Positions 39,163 to 50,457 of a DNA stretch of 64,000 bases are shown piece by piece. The stretch lies in the NCBI GenBank assembly GCA_945868845.1, contig CAMBMS010000003.1, positions 1 to 64,000 on the forward strand, in the 5' to 3' direction. How positions within the stretch are numbered: the stretch's first letter is position 1; each line of letters begins with the position of its first letter. This stretch comes from Asaia bogorensis (GTDB lineage: Bacteria; Pseudomonadota; Alphaproteobacteria; Acetobacterales; Acetobacteraceae). The notes beneath the pieces were generated by a model that saw only the letters and a program-made list of their open reading frames with translations, did not search any database and had not been told where the DNA came from. A program made the position numbers and the translations under genes.

Positions 39163-40349
39163 GAGTCGAGCCCCACGACGCCCTGTGCGGACAGGCGGGC
39201 GATATCGGCCGCGCTATAGCCGAGTTCGCCAAGTATCTTCGCGCTGTGCTCACCCAGCGCCGCCGCAAAACCCACCACGGATGTCTCGGCGGCAGAAAGG
39301 CGGAACGGCGCGTTCATTACCCGGAAACTACCGGCGCGATCCGTGACCTCCGCCACCGCCTGCCGGTGTTCCAGCTGCGGATCGGCCAGCGCCTCCGCCA
39401 CCGTGCGATAGGGCGAGCTGGGCACACCGGTCCGGTTGAACGCCTTCTGGCAATCCTCGGTGGTAACCGTCCGCGACCAGCCTTCTAGTTCCAGGATCAA
39501 CTCACCCCAATTGCGACGTCGATCGGCATAGGCGGCAAAGCGCGGGTCAGTGAGCCAATCCTCCCGCCCAGCCGCCTTGGCGAGGCCCTGAAACGTACGC
39601 TCGGACGCGATGGCGGGCATGATGTAGCCATCCTGCGTCGCCACCGGCCCGAACATCGGCGCGCCGGGCGGCGGCAAGTCGAACTGCGCCGCCTGCACTT
39701 CGGTGAGTGTTAGGCCCAGCATGGTCTCCAGCATCGAGACATCTATCAGCTGACCCTCGCCGGTGGCCTGGCGCTGCACGATGGCGGTCATGATGGCGCC
39801 GAACGCCTGCGTACCGGTCATCACATCGGCCATATAGATGCCGCAATTATCAGGCCGTACGCGACCTGGCTGATAGGCAAGATGCGCCAGCTCATAGCCC
39901 GAGGCCGCATGGATCGCCGGGGCATAGGCAGGCAGCTCCGATGACGGCCCGGTCTGACCATAGCCAGAGATGGCGCAATAGATCAGGTTGGGCCGGAGCG
40001 CGCGCAGGCTTTGGTAATCCAGCCCCAGGCGGCGCATCACGCCCGGCCGGAAATTTTCCACCACGATATCGACCGTGGCAACAATCTGCTGGAGGATCCG
40101 CACCGCCGCCGGCTGTTTCAAATCCAGTACAACTGATTGCTTGCCGGCATTTAGCTGGCCGTAGGATGTGCTGGCGTGGCTCCCGTTGCCGTCGGGCCGC
40201 AACGGCGGACGAGTGCGCAAAATCTCTCCCTCGGCGGATTCGATCTTAATTACTTCGGCCCCGCAATCGGCGAGCAGGCGCGTACAATAAGGCCCTGCGA
40301 TGGTAGTAGTAAAATCTAGAACCCGCATGCCGGCCAAGGGACGTCGCAT
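39159..40349 (-). CDS. Family III CoA transferase (CaiB/BaiF), second copy
   Basis: Family III CoA transferase of 396 aa. PLAGMRVLDFTTTIAGPYCT opens the domain, with ADCGAEVIKIESAEGEILRT and QSVVLDLKQPAAVRILQQI. The catalytic Asp is in GIYMADVMTGTQAFGA. I chose the ATG at 40349, preceded by GGAGG at 10 bases; a GTG at 40376 is in frame. With the downstream epoxide-hydrolase-like and SDR genes it forms a three-gene minus-strand unit suited to activating an acid to CoA and processing it further. It is not closely similar to the copy at 20.5 kb. Confidence 0.92.
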   Translation of the reverse strand: MRRPLAGMRVLDFTTTIAGPYCTRLLADCGAEVIKIESAEGEILRTRPPLRPDGNGSHASTSYGQLNAGKQSVVLDLKQPAAVRILQQIVATVDIVVENFRPGVMRRLGLDYQSLRALRPNLIYCAISGYGQTGPSSELPAYAPAIHAASGYELAHLAYQPGRVRPDNCGIYMADVMTGTQAFGAIMTAIVQRQATGEGQLIDVSMLETMLGLTLTEVQAAQFDLPPPGAPMFGPVATQDGYIMPAIASERTFQGLAKAAGREDWLTDPRFAAYADRRRNWGELILELEGWSRTVTTEDCQKAFNRTGVPSSPYRTVAEALADPQLEHRQAVAEVTDRAGSFRVMNAPFRLSAAETSVVGFAAALGEHSAKILGELGYSAADIARLSAQGVVGLDS

Positions 40350-40381
40350 TCTCTGGTATCCTCCGCTTTCGCCCACAGGTT

Positions 40382-40534
40382 ATGGCGGATCGGGGCTGGT
40401 GGGAACTGGTCAACGTCCAGAAACTGGAAAACGACGTCGCCCAGCTGCTGACCCGGCATTATCACGCGGGTATCTGCTGGCAGCCTGAAGCCCACGGCTA
40501 CACGCCGATGATTAACAGCATCTATAACAGCTAA
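40382..40534 (+). pseudogene. Short unassigned frame, possible gene remnant
   Basis: A 50-residue plus-strand frame, MADRGWWELVNVQKLENDVA to EAHGYTPMINSIYNS, lies between two minus-strand genes. It is rich in Trp, His and Tyr and reads like the end or a piece of a protein, but I cannot assign a family. There is no clear ribosome binding site. It may be a relic; a real small protein is less likely. Confidence 0.35.
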
Positions 40535-40587
40535 CGTCTGGAAGATATCTGGCTCAAGCGTTTAGGAAATGGGAGCAGGGGGACCCA

Positions 40588-41499
40588 TCACCCCGCCACC
40601 ACCCGTTTGGCAATATCCAGCGCGCGGCGAATCAAGTTTCCCGAGGCCTCCGGCGTGCGGAAAGCGCTGTGCGCGGAGATGGTGACGTTTTCGATCGCCG
40701 TAAGCACATGTCTCGCCGGCAGCGGTTCCTCGTTAAACACATCAAGGCCGGCATGCGCGATGTGGCCGGAGCGCAGGGCGGCGATCATCGCGGCTTCGTC
40801 CACCAGGGCGCCGCGCGCGGTGTTAAGCAGGATAGCGCCCGGACGCATGCGCGCGATGCGATCCACATTCAGAAAACCACGCGTCGCGTCATTGAGCAGG
40901 AGATGCAGACTGAGCACATCGCTTTCGGCTAATAACCGGTCCAGTTCTACGAACGTCACATTGGCTGCGGTTCGTGGCGTGCGATTCCAGGCGAGCACCC
41001 GCATCCCTGAGCCATGAGCGATTCGCGCCACCTCCGCGGCAATACCGCCATAGCCGATCAGGCCGATGGCCTTGCCATGCAGTTGCACGCCTTCCGTGCG
41101 CAGCCATTGACCACGGCGTAATCCGCCATCCATGCGCGCCAACCCACGCGCGGCTGCCCACATCAGCGCGATCGTGTGTTCGGCCACCGCGATATCGCCA
41201 TATCCCTTGATAGTATGAACCGTGACCCCGATGGCGGCCAGTTCTTCCGGATTCATATAACTGCGCGCTCCGGTGCCGAGGAAAATAATATGCTTCAGGT
41301 CTCGGCACTGGCGAACCATCTCCACCGGCATCTGGCTATGATCGTCGAGCACGAAACCATAACCGGCGAGTAGGCGCGGTAGGTCGGCGGGATCGATATC
41401 GGCGATCTCATGCACATCGCAAGGCGGATCGTCCGGATGCCGCTGGGCATGGAAAACATCAGCCAGCGCATCGGATGCGTCCAGAAAAAGTCCCTTCAT
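40588..41499 (-). CDS. D-isomer-specific 2-hydroxyacid dehydrogenase
   Basis: NAD-dependent reductase of 303 aa in the D-lactate/phosphoglycerate/glyoxylate reductase superfamily. The Rossmann motif is GLIGYGGIAAEVARIAHGSG. The catalytic Arg is in NTARGALVDEAAM, the Glu in GLDVFNEEPL, and the His in ISAHSAFRTPEASG. The start at 41499 (MKGLFLDASDALADVFHAQR) is favoured over the upstream start at 41547, with AGGGGG ahead of it. The substrate is not determined. It faces the PBP gene across about 118 bases. Confidence 0.94.
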   Translation of the reverse strand: MKGLFLDASDALADVFHAQRHPDDPPCDVHEIADIDPADLPRLLAGYGFVLDDHSQMPVEMVRQCRDLKHIIFLGTGARSYMNPEELAAIGVTVHTIKGYGDIAVAEHTIALMWAAARGLARMDGGLRRGQWLRTEGVQLHGKAIGLIGYGGIAAEVARIAHGSGMRVLAWNRTPRTAANVTFVELDRLLAESDVLSLHLLLNDATRGFLNVDRIARMRPGAILLNTARGALVDEAAMIAALRSGHIAHAGLDVFNEEPLPARHVLTAIENVTISAHSAFRTPEASGNLIRRALDIAKRVVAG

Positions 41500-41617
41500 G
41501 CGTGGCCCCCTAATGATTGCCCCAGTGTGCGCAACTGCGTTGCCCACTTCAACTCTCTTCCCTCCCGACGCATTCCACGGCAGACAGGCCAGTCACGAAC
41601 GTGATCGAATCCCTAAT

Positions 41618-43441
41618 ATGCCCCGCGCGCCCCGCGTTTCACCGCAAGATCGACCCAGCTCCCGCCATAAGCCCGCTACACGGGGGGAAAAGCCGCGTGC
41701 GCGTTGGCGGGTGCGGCTATTCCGCTGGGTACTGATTGGGCTGATCTGGGGCGCCTTAGCTGTTGCGGGGGTGTTGGTCTGGTTCGCCCGCGACCTGCCG
41801 CGCCCCGAGGCGGCCCTGGACGCGGCGCGCCGGCCCAGCCTAATCCTGACCGATCTTACAGGCGCAACTTTCGCCACTTTCGGCGATGTGGTGGGTGAAC
41901 CATTGTTGCTGAGGGATCTCCCTCCCTTCCTCCCCGCGGCGGCAGTCGCGGTGGAAGACCGGCGTTTCTGGTCGCATCCCGGCTTCGATGTGCTCGGGCT
42001 GGCACGCGCCCTCTGGGTGAATCTGTCGGCCGGGCGTATTGCGCAGGGCGGTTCCACCATCACCCAACAGGTGGCGAAAAATCTATTCCTGTCCAATGCG
42101 CGCAACTTTAAGCGCAAGGTGCAGGAGCTGATGCTGACGGTGTGGCTGGAGCGCAGCTTCAGCAAGCAGGAAATTCTGGAAATCTGGCTTAACCGTGTGT
42201 ATCTCGGCGCCGGCACCTTTGGTGTGGATGCCGGGGCAAAGATGTATTTCGGCACCTCAGCGCGGCGCGTTAATCTTTGGCAGGCCGCGATGCTGGCGGG
42301 GCTGGCGCGCGCGCCCTCGCGCATCAATCCGCGCACCAATCCCACTGCCGCGATGGCGCGGGCCAAGGAAGTGCTGGCGGCGATGGTGGACACCGGCGCC
42401 ATCAATCCAGCTCAGGCGGAGCGGGCGACGGCGGAGATGGCACAAGCTCCGCGCCAGGCCGCAGGTGGCGGTTGGTTTGCGGACTGGGTGGCGGAACTGG
42501 CGCAAAGCGTAGTGCCGTTGGATGCCGACGCCGTGCTACGCACCACGCTCGACCCGAAATGGCAGATACTCGCGGAAACGCGGCTAACAGCGCTACTGGA
42601 TGGACCAGGTGCGGCGGCCCGCGTAAGCCAGGGCGCGGTGATAGCACTGGACGCGGCCAGCGGTGCCGTACGCGCCATGGCGGGGGGGCGAGATTACCGC
42701 TCCTCACCGTTCAATCGCGCGGTGCTCGCACGCCGCCAGCCTGGCTCGGCGTTCAAGCCGTTCGTCTGGGCGGCGGTGCTGGAGACCGGGATGGGGCCGG
42801 ACGATTCCGTGCTCGACGCGCCGATCCGGCTGGGCAACTGGAGCCCGGCCAATTACGAACCGCGTTTCGCCGGGGAAGTCTCGTTGGAAGAGGCGTTGGC
42901 GCGGTCGCTAAACACCGCCGCAGTGCGCTTGCTGCAGCAGGCCGGTGGTCCGCGCCCGGTGATCGCGATGGCGCGCCGCCTCGGCATCACCGATCCTTTG
43001 CCCAACAACGCTACGCTGGCGCTGGGGACAGGCGAGGTGCGGTTGATCGAACTGGCCGGGGCCTATGCGGCATTCTTCAATGGCGGGCAGCGCGTTGTGC
43101 CCTATGGGATCGAGACGATGGTTCTGGACGGGCGATCCAGCCCGGCCGGGCGAACCATGCCGGTGCAGGCGATCGGCACGGAGCACGCGGCCGCCATGGC
43201 CCGCATGCTGAGTGCGGTCGTCACACGCGGTACCGGGCAGGCGGCGGACATCCCCGGGCGCGCCGTGGCGGGCAAGACCGGCACCACTCAGGATTTCCGC
43301 GATGCCTGGTTCGTCGGCCACGCAGATGGGATGATCGTCGGCGTATGGCTGGGCAACGACGACGGCCACGGAATGGTGCGCACAACCGGCGGCAGCCTAC
43401 CGGCTCGGCTGTTCCGGGAAATCACCGCGGGGATGAAATAG
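41618..43441 (+). CDS. Class A penicillin-binding protein (glycosyltransferase and transpeptidase)
   Basis: Inner-membrane peptidoglycan synthase of 607 aa. One TM helix at about 33-57 (FRWVLIGLIWGALAVAGVLV) anchors it. The GT51 domain has the catalytic Glu in AVEDRRFWSHPGF (E113) and GGSTITQQVAKNLFLS. The transpeptidase motifs are SAFK (S377-K380), SLN (430-432) and KTGTTQDFRDAWFVG. The length is short for PBP1a and fits monofunctional-sized bifunctional PBP1-like or PbpC-like proteins; no C-terminal PASTA is seen. The start is the ATG at 41618. No close operon partner; gyrB follows 115 bases downstream on the same strand. Confidence 0.95.
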   Translation: MPRAPRVSPQDRPSSRHKPATRGEKPRARWRVRLFRWVLIGLIWGALAVAGVLVWFARDLPRPEAALDAARRPSLILTDLTGATFATFGDVVGEPLLLRDLPPFLPAAAVAVEDRRFWSHPGFDVLGLARALWVNLSAGRIAQGGSTITQQVAKNLFLSNARNFKRKVQELMLTVWLERSFSKQEILEIWLNRVYLGAGTFGVDAGAKMYFGTSARRVNLWQAAMLAGLARAPSRINPRTNPTAAMARAKEVLAAMVDTGAINPAQAERATAEMAQAPRQAAGGGWFADWVAELAQSVVPLDADAVLRTTLDPKWQILAETRLTALLDGPGAAARVSQGAVIALDAASGAVRAMAGGRDYRSSPFNRAVLARRQPGSAFKPFVWAAVLETGMGPDDSVLDAPIRLGNWSPANYEPRFAGEVSLEEALARSLNTAAVRLLQQAGGPRPVIAMARRLGITDPLPNNATLALGTGEVRLIELAGAYAAFFNGGQRVVPYGIETMVLDGRSSPAGRTMPVQAIGTEHAAAMARMLSAVVTRGTGQAADIPGRAVAGKTGTTQDFRDAWFVGHADGMIVGVWLGNDDGHGMVRTTGGSLPARLFREITAGMK

Positions 43442-43449
43442 GGGTAAAA

Positions 43450-43480
43450 ATAGCCAGATTTCGGCCCCCGCCCTGGCTAT
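43450..43480 (+). terminator. Hairpin between the PBP gene and gyrB
   Basis: ATAGCCAG (43450-43457) and CTGGCTAT (43473-43480) form a perfect 8-bp stem with a 15-base loop, 9 bases after the PBP stop. There is no T run, so it may be a weak terminator or an mRNA-stability hairpin in the gyrB leader. Confidence 0.3.
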
Positions 43481-43550
43481 GAATCGCCGTGGCAGTTATA
43501 TGTATAAAGCACAGCACTCGTATCCTGATTTGCCCTCACCGGAGCACTAA

Positions 43551-46013
<2,463 letters not shown>

Positions 46014-46018
46014 CCAGG

Positions 46019-47155
46019 CTAAACCACCTGCCGCGCCAGTTTCGACAGATGATGCGCGGTGTCACCGAATAATTGTTCGATCACCATGATCCGACGAAAA
46101 TAAGTACCGATGGCGAGTTCCTCAGTCATCCCAATTCCACCATGCAATTGCACGGCCATCTTCGCCACGAACGTTGCCGCGCGGCCGGTATGAACCTTCA
46201 CCATCGACATCAGGCGTTCGCGTTCCGCGGCGTCCGTTTCATCGACCGTAACGGCGGCCAGCATGGCCATGGAGCGGCCTTGCTCCAACTCCACCAGCAT
46301 GTCGGCGGCCTTGTGTTGTAGTACCTGATTCTGACCAATCGGCTTGCCAAACTGTATACGCGTCTTCAGATATTCCACCGTCATTTCATAGAGCGTTTCC
46401 ATCGCGCCCACAGCCTCCGCTGCGGTGGCGGCGATTCCGGCTTCAATGACGCGCTGGATGATTTTTCCGCCTTCGCCGACCGTGCCAAGCATCGCGCCAT
46501 CCGGCACGCGGATGGCGGACAACGAAATTTCCGCCGCCGGTGTGGAATCATGCAGCTTGTAGCCGCGCCGCGCGAGGCCTTCGGCACCAGCATCAACAAT
46601 GAACAGCGTTATTCCGGCCGCATCGTCGCGTTCGCCCGACGTCCGAGCGCTAACAATCAACTTATCAGCGCAGTCTCCATGCAAAATAACACTCTTGGCG
46701 CCTTCCAGCACCCAGTCTGCACCGTCTCTTTTCGCCGTGGTAAGTACATCCGTCTGGTCGTGCCGCGCCTGGCGCTCCCCATGCGCGAAAGCGAGCTTGA
46801 TCGAGCCATCCGCGACACCGGGAAGGATGGCGGATTTCTGCGCCGCGCTGCCGCCGACGCGCACCGCCGTTCCACCCAGCACGATGGAGGCCAGATAGGG
46901 TTCGAGAATGGAAACCTTGCCGATCGCCTCCATGACCAGCATAGTTTCCACACCGGTCGCCCCCATGCCGCCCACTGATTCGTCAAATGGTAGGCCCAGA
47001 AGGCCCATTTCGGCGAACTGGTGCCAGACATCCTTGCTCCAGCCCTCCGGCTCGCGCGCATAAGAGCGGCGCGTCTGGAAGGCGTAGCGATCGCTCAGCA
47101 GGCGTCTAACGGAATCCTGGAGCAGCCGCTGTTCCTCGCTCAGATCAAAATCCAT
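46019..47155 (-). CDS. Acyl-CoA dehydrogenase, small partner-type
   Basis: FAD-dependent acyl-CoA dehydrogenase of 378 aa. MDFDLSEEQRLLQDSVRRLL opens the N-terminal domain. LKTRIQFGKPIGQNQVLQHK and AAMLAAVTVDETDAAERERL lie in the helical C-terminal half. The end reads QLHGGIGMTEELAIGTYFRR, where the usual catalytic segment YxGT is replaced by VIEQLFGDTAHH; an Asp/Glu there may still be catalytic. The ATG at 47155 overlaps the stop of the upstream acyl-CoA dehydrogenase (TGATG). This is the layout of a heteromeric two-gene acyl-CoA dehydrogenase, so the two probably form one enzyme. Confidence 0.92.
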   Translation of the reverse strand: MDFDLSEEQRLLQDSVRRLLSDRYAFQTRRSYAREPEGWSKDVWHQFAEMGLLGLPFDESVGGMGATGVETMLVMEAIGKVSILEPYLASIVLGGTAVRVGGSAAQKSAILPGVADGSIKLAFAHGERQARHDQTDVLTTAKRDGADWVLEGAKSVILHGDCADKLIVSARTSGERDDAAGITLFIVDAGAEGLARRGYKLHDSTPAAEISLSAIRVPDGAMLGTVGEGGKIIQRVIEAGIAATAAEAVGAMETLYEMTVEYLKTRIQFGKPIGQNQVLQHKAADMLVELEQGRSMAMLAAVTVDETDAAERERLMSMVKVHTGRAATFVAKMAVQLHGGIGMTEELAIGTYFRRIMVIEQLFGDTAHHLSKLARQVV

Positions 47156-48363
47156 CAGAACCCCATCACGGCTTTGGAGAGGATGTTTTTTTGGATCTCG
47201 TTCGACCCGCCATAGATGGAAGCAGCGCGCGACATCAGATAGCCGGGCGCTAACGGCGCGGCCCATTCCGGCGTCATTTCCGGCTCGTTGGACAACCCCA
47301 CAAGCTCCTTCGCCCAGATCGGCATGGCCAGCGGCCCGGCCACATCCTTCGCCAGTTCCGTCGCATTCTGATAAATTTCCGAACCTTTTATTTTCAGCAC
47401 GGACGATCCCGGATCCGGCTTACCGTCCTGGCGCGCGCCAGTACGGGCGACGACGCGCAGTTGGGTGATTTCCAGCGCCTGTAGATCGACCGCCAGCATG
47501 GCAACCCGCTCGCGGAACCGTTCATCCTCGATTAGCGGCCGACCGCCCGAGCGCACCTGGCGCGCCAGTTCCACGGCGCGAGAGACTCGTTCCTTCGATT
47601 TTCCCAACCGTGCGATGCCGGTCCGTTCGTTACCGAGCAGAAACTTTGCCACATCCCAACCCTTGTTTTCCTCATAGACACGATTAGCCACGGGCACTTT
47701 CACGTCGGTGAAGAACACCTCATTCACGTGATGCGATCCGTCCATGGTGATGATCGGGCGCACCTCAATCCCTGGCGTCCGCATGTCGATCAGCAGGAAG
47801 GAAATACCTTCCTGGCGCTTCGTCGCATTCGGATTCGTACGCACCAGGCAGAAGCACATATCGGCATTATGCGCCGTCGAGGTCCAGATTTTCTGGCCAT
47901 TAACAATGTAGTGATCGCCCACCTGCTTCGCCGCCGTTTTGAGCGAGGCCAGATCCGAGCCGGCGCCGGGTTCAGAAAAACCCTGGCACCACCAATCGTC
48001 CATGTTAGCGGCGCGCGGTAGATAATGACGCTTCTGCACCTCGGTGCCGAATTGCATCAGCACCGGTCCGATCATAGTGGAATTGAAGGACAAGGGCTCG
48101 GGTGCTGGGGCCATATAGACTTCCTCGGTGAAGATCATCTTCTGCACCACGGTCCAGCCCGGACCACCCCATTCCCTGGGCCAACCCGGAACGGACCAGC
48201 CGCCGCGGGCGTTGAGAATTTTCAGCCATTCGACGATCTGCGCCTTGTTGGCGGTGTAGCCAAGCCGCAGACGTTCGCGAGTTTCCTTCGGCAGGTTGTC
48301 GCGAATGAAATTTCGGACTTCCATGCGAAAGGCCTGCTCTTCCGGACTAAGGCGTAGATCCAT
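47155..48363 (-). CDS. Acyl-CoA dehydrogenase, large partner-type
   Basis: Acyl-CoA dehydrogenase of 402 aa. MDLRLSPEEQAFRMEVRNFI and GWSVPGWPREWGGPGWTVVQ open it. QGFSEPGAGSDLASLKTAAK and VNGQKIWTSTAHNADMCFCL are the FAD- and substrate-binding segments. SRAASIYGGSNEIQKNILSK forms the C-terminus, where this subfamily has Gly-Gly instead of the catalytic Glu. It matches the pattern in which one member of a pair lacks the base and the other supplies it. The start is ATG 48363 with GGGAGGAAAGC ahead of it. Divergent from the enoyl-CoA hydratase at 48510. Confidence 0.92.
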   Translation of the reverse strand: MDLRLSPEEQAFRMEVRNFIRDNLPKETRERLRLGYTANKAQIVEWLKILNARGGWSVPGWPREWGGPGWTVVQKMIFTEEVYMAPAPEPLSFNSTMIGPVLMQFGTEVQKRHYLPRAANMDDWWCQGFSEPGAGSDLASLKTAAKQVGDHYIVNGQKIWTSTAHNADMCFCLVRTNPNATKRQEGISFLLIDMRTPGIEVRPIITMDGSHHVNEVFFTDVKVPVANRVYEENKGWDVAKFLLGNERTGIARLGKSKERVSRAVELARQVRSGGRPLIEDERFRERVAMLAVDLQALEITQLRVVARTGARQDGKPDPGSSVLKIKGSEIYQNATELAKDVAGPLAMPIWAKELVGLSNEPEMTPEWAAPLAPGYLMSRAASIYGGSNEIQKNILSKAVMGF

Positions 48364-48509
48364 GCTTTCCTCCCATGGGCGCGCGGGGGAATTGCCAATG
48401 AGAGATTGACGAAAACCCCGTGTGCTTTCAGCTTGTCGTTCCAGCATAGAATGTGACCAGCCGCGCCCCAACGCAAGACCAAAATCCGCATGCCCAAGGA
48501 GTGATAACC

Positions 48510-49316
48510 ATGACCGACCGCTACGCTAAATATACCCGCCTGAAATTCGACCGCCCACACCCGAAAGTGCTGCGCATCACCCTCGATAACGGACGGATGA
48601 ACACGGCGGACGCTGCGATGCATGGCGAGCTGGGTGAGATCTGGAAGGACGTGGATGCTGACCCGACGGTGAATGCCGCCATCATCACCGGTGCTGGAAA
48701 GCATTTTTCGGCCGGTGGCGATTTCGGCATGATCCAGCCGACTTTGGTGGACCCAGAATTCCGCGCCCGCAACTGGAAAGAAGCGCGCGATATCGTCTAT
48801 AATATCATCAACTGCAACAAACCGGTGGTCTCCGCCATGCGCGGTGTGGCGATCGGGGCCGGGCTAGTGTGCGGCATTCTCGCCGATATTTCCATTGCAA
48901 CGAAGGAATGCCGGATCATTGACGGCCATACACGCCTAGGCGTGGCCGCAGGCGATCATGCAGCGATCATCTGGCCGTTGCTGTGTGGCATGGCAAAATC
49001 TAAATATTATCTTCTGCTGTGTGAGGAAGTAAAAGGCGAGGAGGCCGAACGTATTGGCCTGGTCTCGCTCTGCGTGGAAGACGGCGATCTGGAAGCAAAA
49101 TCGATCGAGGTGGCAACGAAGCTGGCCGAAGGCGCGCAGAGCGCGATCCGCTGGACCAAGCTGGCTCTGAACAACTGGTTGCGCATGGCCGGGCCGACGT
49201 TCGATGCGTCCTTGGCGCTGGAATTCTTGGGCTTCACGGGCAACGATGTGAAGGAAGGGTTGTCGTCGCATCTGGAAAAACGTGTGCCGGTGTTTCCGCC
49301 GTCTTCGTCGGTTTAA
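48510..49316 (+). CDS. Enoyl-CoA hydratase/isomerase family protein
   Basis: Crotonase-family protein of 268 aa. IITGAGKHFSAGGDFGMIQP and MRGVAIGAGLVCGILADISI give the oxyanion hole; DGHTRLGVAAGDHAAIIWPL is the region around the active-site helix. LEFLGFTGNDVKEGLSSHLE fits the C-terminal helix. AAGGAG lies 9 bases before the ATG at 48510; an upstream start at 48453 is in frame but less likely. Divergent from the acyl-CoA dehydrogenase pair, so together they would cover two beta-oxidation-like steps on one acyl-CoA. Confidence 0.92.
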   Translation: MTDRYAKYTRLKFDRPHPKVLRITLDNGRMNTADAAMHGELGEIWKDVDADPTVNAAIITGAGKHFSAGGDFGMIQPTLVDPEFRARNWKEARDIVYNIINCNKPVVSAMRGVAIGAGLVCGILADISIATKECRIIDGHTRLGVAAGDHAAIIWPLLCGMAKSKYYLLLCEEVKGEEAERIGLVSLCVEDGDLEAKSIEVATKLAEGAQSAIRWTKLALNNWLRMAGPTFDASLALEFLGFTGNDVKEGLSSHLEKRVPVFPPSSSV

Positions 49317-49378
49317 CTTTCTGTGCCACGCTGCCATCATTCCCTCCGCGTCGTGATGCGCCAGCCCAGCAGAGTGAG

Positions 49379-49906
49379 CTACTCGAACACTCCCGCTGCC
49401 CCCAACGCCGCCGCGACGGCGAGGGGAATGAGCGGGTGGATCCGAGTTAACAAAGTGATGGCCGTGCTCACGACCGTAAGCGCCACGTAGATCCAGGAGA
49501 TGGAAGTGGTCTGACACAGGATTACCGCAGCAGCCATGACCAGCCCCGCGGTTACCGGCGTGATCGCGGTCTGCACGATGATCCGCCAGCGCGCTTCGCG
49601 AAACCGGTGCCAGGCGGACGCTACGCCATAGGTCAGAAAGCCGGATGGCACGCAGATTCCCAGGGTGGCGACCAGCGCGCCTGGCAACCCTGCCACCCGC
49701 CAGCCGATCAGGGTGGAGACAAGCATGTTGGGCCCCGGTGCCGCTTGCGCCAGGGCGTAGAGGCCGGCGAATTCACGTGCGCTCATCCAGTGCTGCACCT
49801 CCACTACCTGGCGTTGCATATCGGGCAGCACCGTATTGCCGCCGCCGAAGGCCAACAGCGAGAGCTGGCCATAAATCAGACCGAGACTAATCAGGGTCGG
49901 GCTCAT
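49379..49906 (-). CDS. chrA: Chromate transporter, C-terminal-type half protein
   Basis: CHR-family membrane protein of 175 aa. FGGGNTVLPDMQRQVVEVQH and LYALAQAAPGPNMLVSTLIG are the CHR signatures, followed by hydrophobic helices such as LVMAAAVILCQTTSISWIYV. The start is ATG 49906 (MSPTLISLGL), which overlaps the stop of the upstream half by 4 bases. In this pair each half carries one CHR domain, as in short-chain chromate transporters that act as heterodimers. Chromate or sulfate-linked export is the family role. Confidence 0.9.
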   Translation of the reverse strand: MSPTLISLGLIYGQLSLLAFGGGNTVLPDMQRQVVEVQHWMSAREFAGLYALAQAAPGPNMLVSTLIGWRVAGLPGALVATLGICVPSGFLTYGVASAWHRFREARWRIIVQTAITPVTAGLVMAAAVILCQTTSISWIYVALTVVSTAITLLTRIHPLIPLAVAAALGAAGVFE

Positions 49907-50457
49907 CGCCGCGCGATCCACACCAGCCCGACTGAGAGCGGGGCTAGCACCAGCATGGTGGTGAGCAAGGGCAGGCGCAGTACTGAGATGGCGATGAGGG
50001 AAATGGTGGCAATTCCGATCTGCAACGGCTGCCCCCGCAAAGGCGCCGCGATCTTCAACGCGGTGGCGAGCACCAGGCCCGACGATGCGGCCGCCAGCGC
50101 GGCAAAGGCGCGGCGCACGATCGGGTCATCCTCGATCCGCGCATAGACAATGCCGAGGCCGATGATAATTGTCATCGGCGCCGCCATGAGGCCGACGAAA
50201 CACGCCACCACGCCACGGATACCGGCAAAACGCGATCCGATGGCCACTGACATGTTAATCACGTTTGGCCCCGGCAGGAACTGGCATAGCGCCAAAAGAT
50301 CGTTAAACTCCGGCGCCGAGAGCCAGCCGCGCTGCTCCACGATCACGCGCCGTGCCCAGGGCAGCACGCCGCCAAAGCCACATACGCCGATGGTGAAAAA
50401 ACCCGCAAACAAGGCGGGCAACGAAATACGCATCGGGGTCAGCGGTGGTGCGTTCAT
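49903..50457 (-). CDS. chrA: Chromate transporter, N-terminal-type half protein
   Basis: CHR-domain protein of 184 aa. FTIGVCGFGGVLPWARRVIV and LLALCQFLPGPNVINMSVAI are the CHR motifs, with at least five hydrophobic segments. I chose the ATG at 50457 (MNAPPLTPMRISLPALFAGF), with AGGAA upstream; the open frame to 50592 is not used. It precedes the partner half with ATGA overlap, giving a coupled two-gene unit. No chromate-response regulator (ChrB type) is adjacent. Confidence 0.9.
   Translation of the reverse strand: MNAPPLTPMRISLPALFAGFFTIGVCGFGGVLPWARRVIVEQRGWLSAPEFNDLLALCQFLPGPNVINMSVAIGSRFAGIRGVVACFVGLMAAPMTIIIGLGIVYARIEDDPIVRRAFAALAAASSGLVLATALKIAAPLRGQPLQIGIATISLIAISVLRLPLLTTMLVLAPLSVGLVWIARR

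Noticed and set aside
42277-43482. 401-residue plus-strand frame
   Set aside because: Glycine/arginine-rich frame overlapping the PBP gene on the same strand; shadow.
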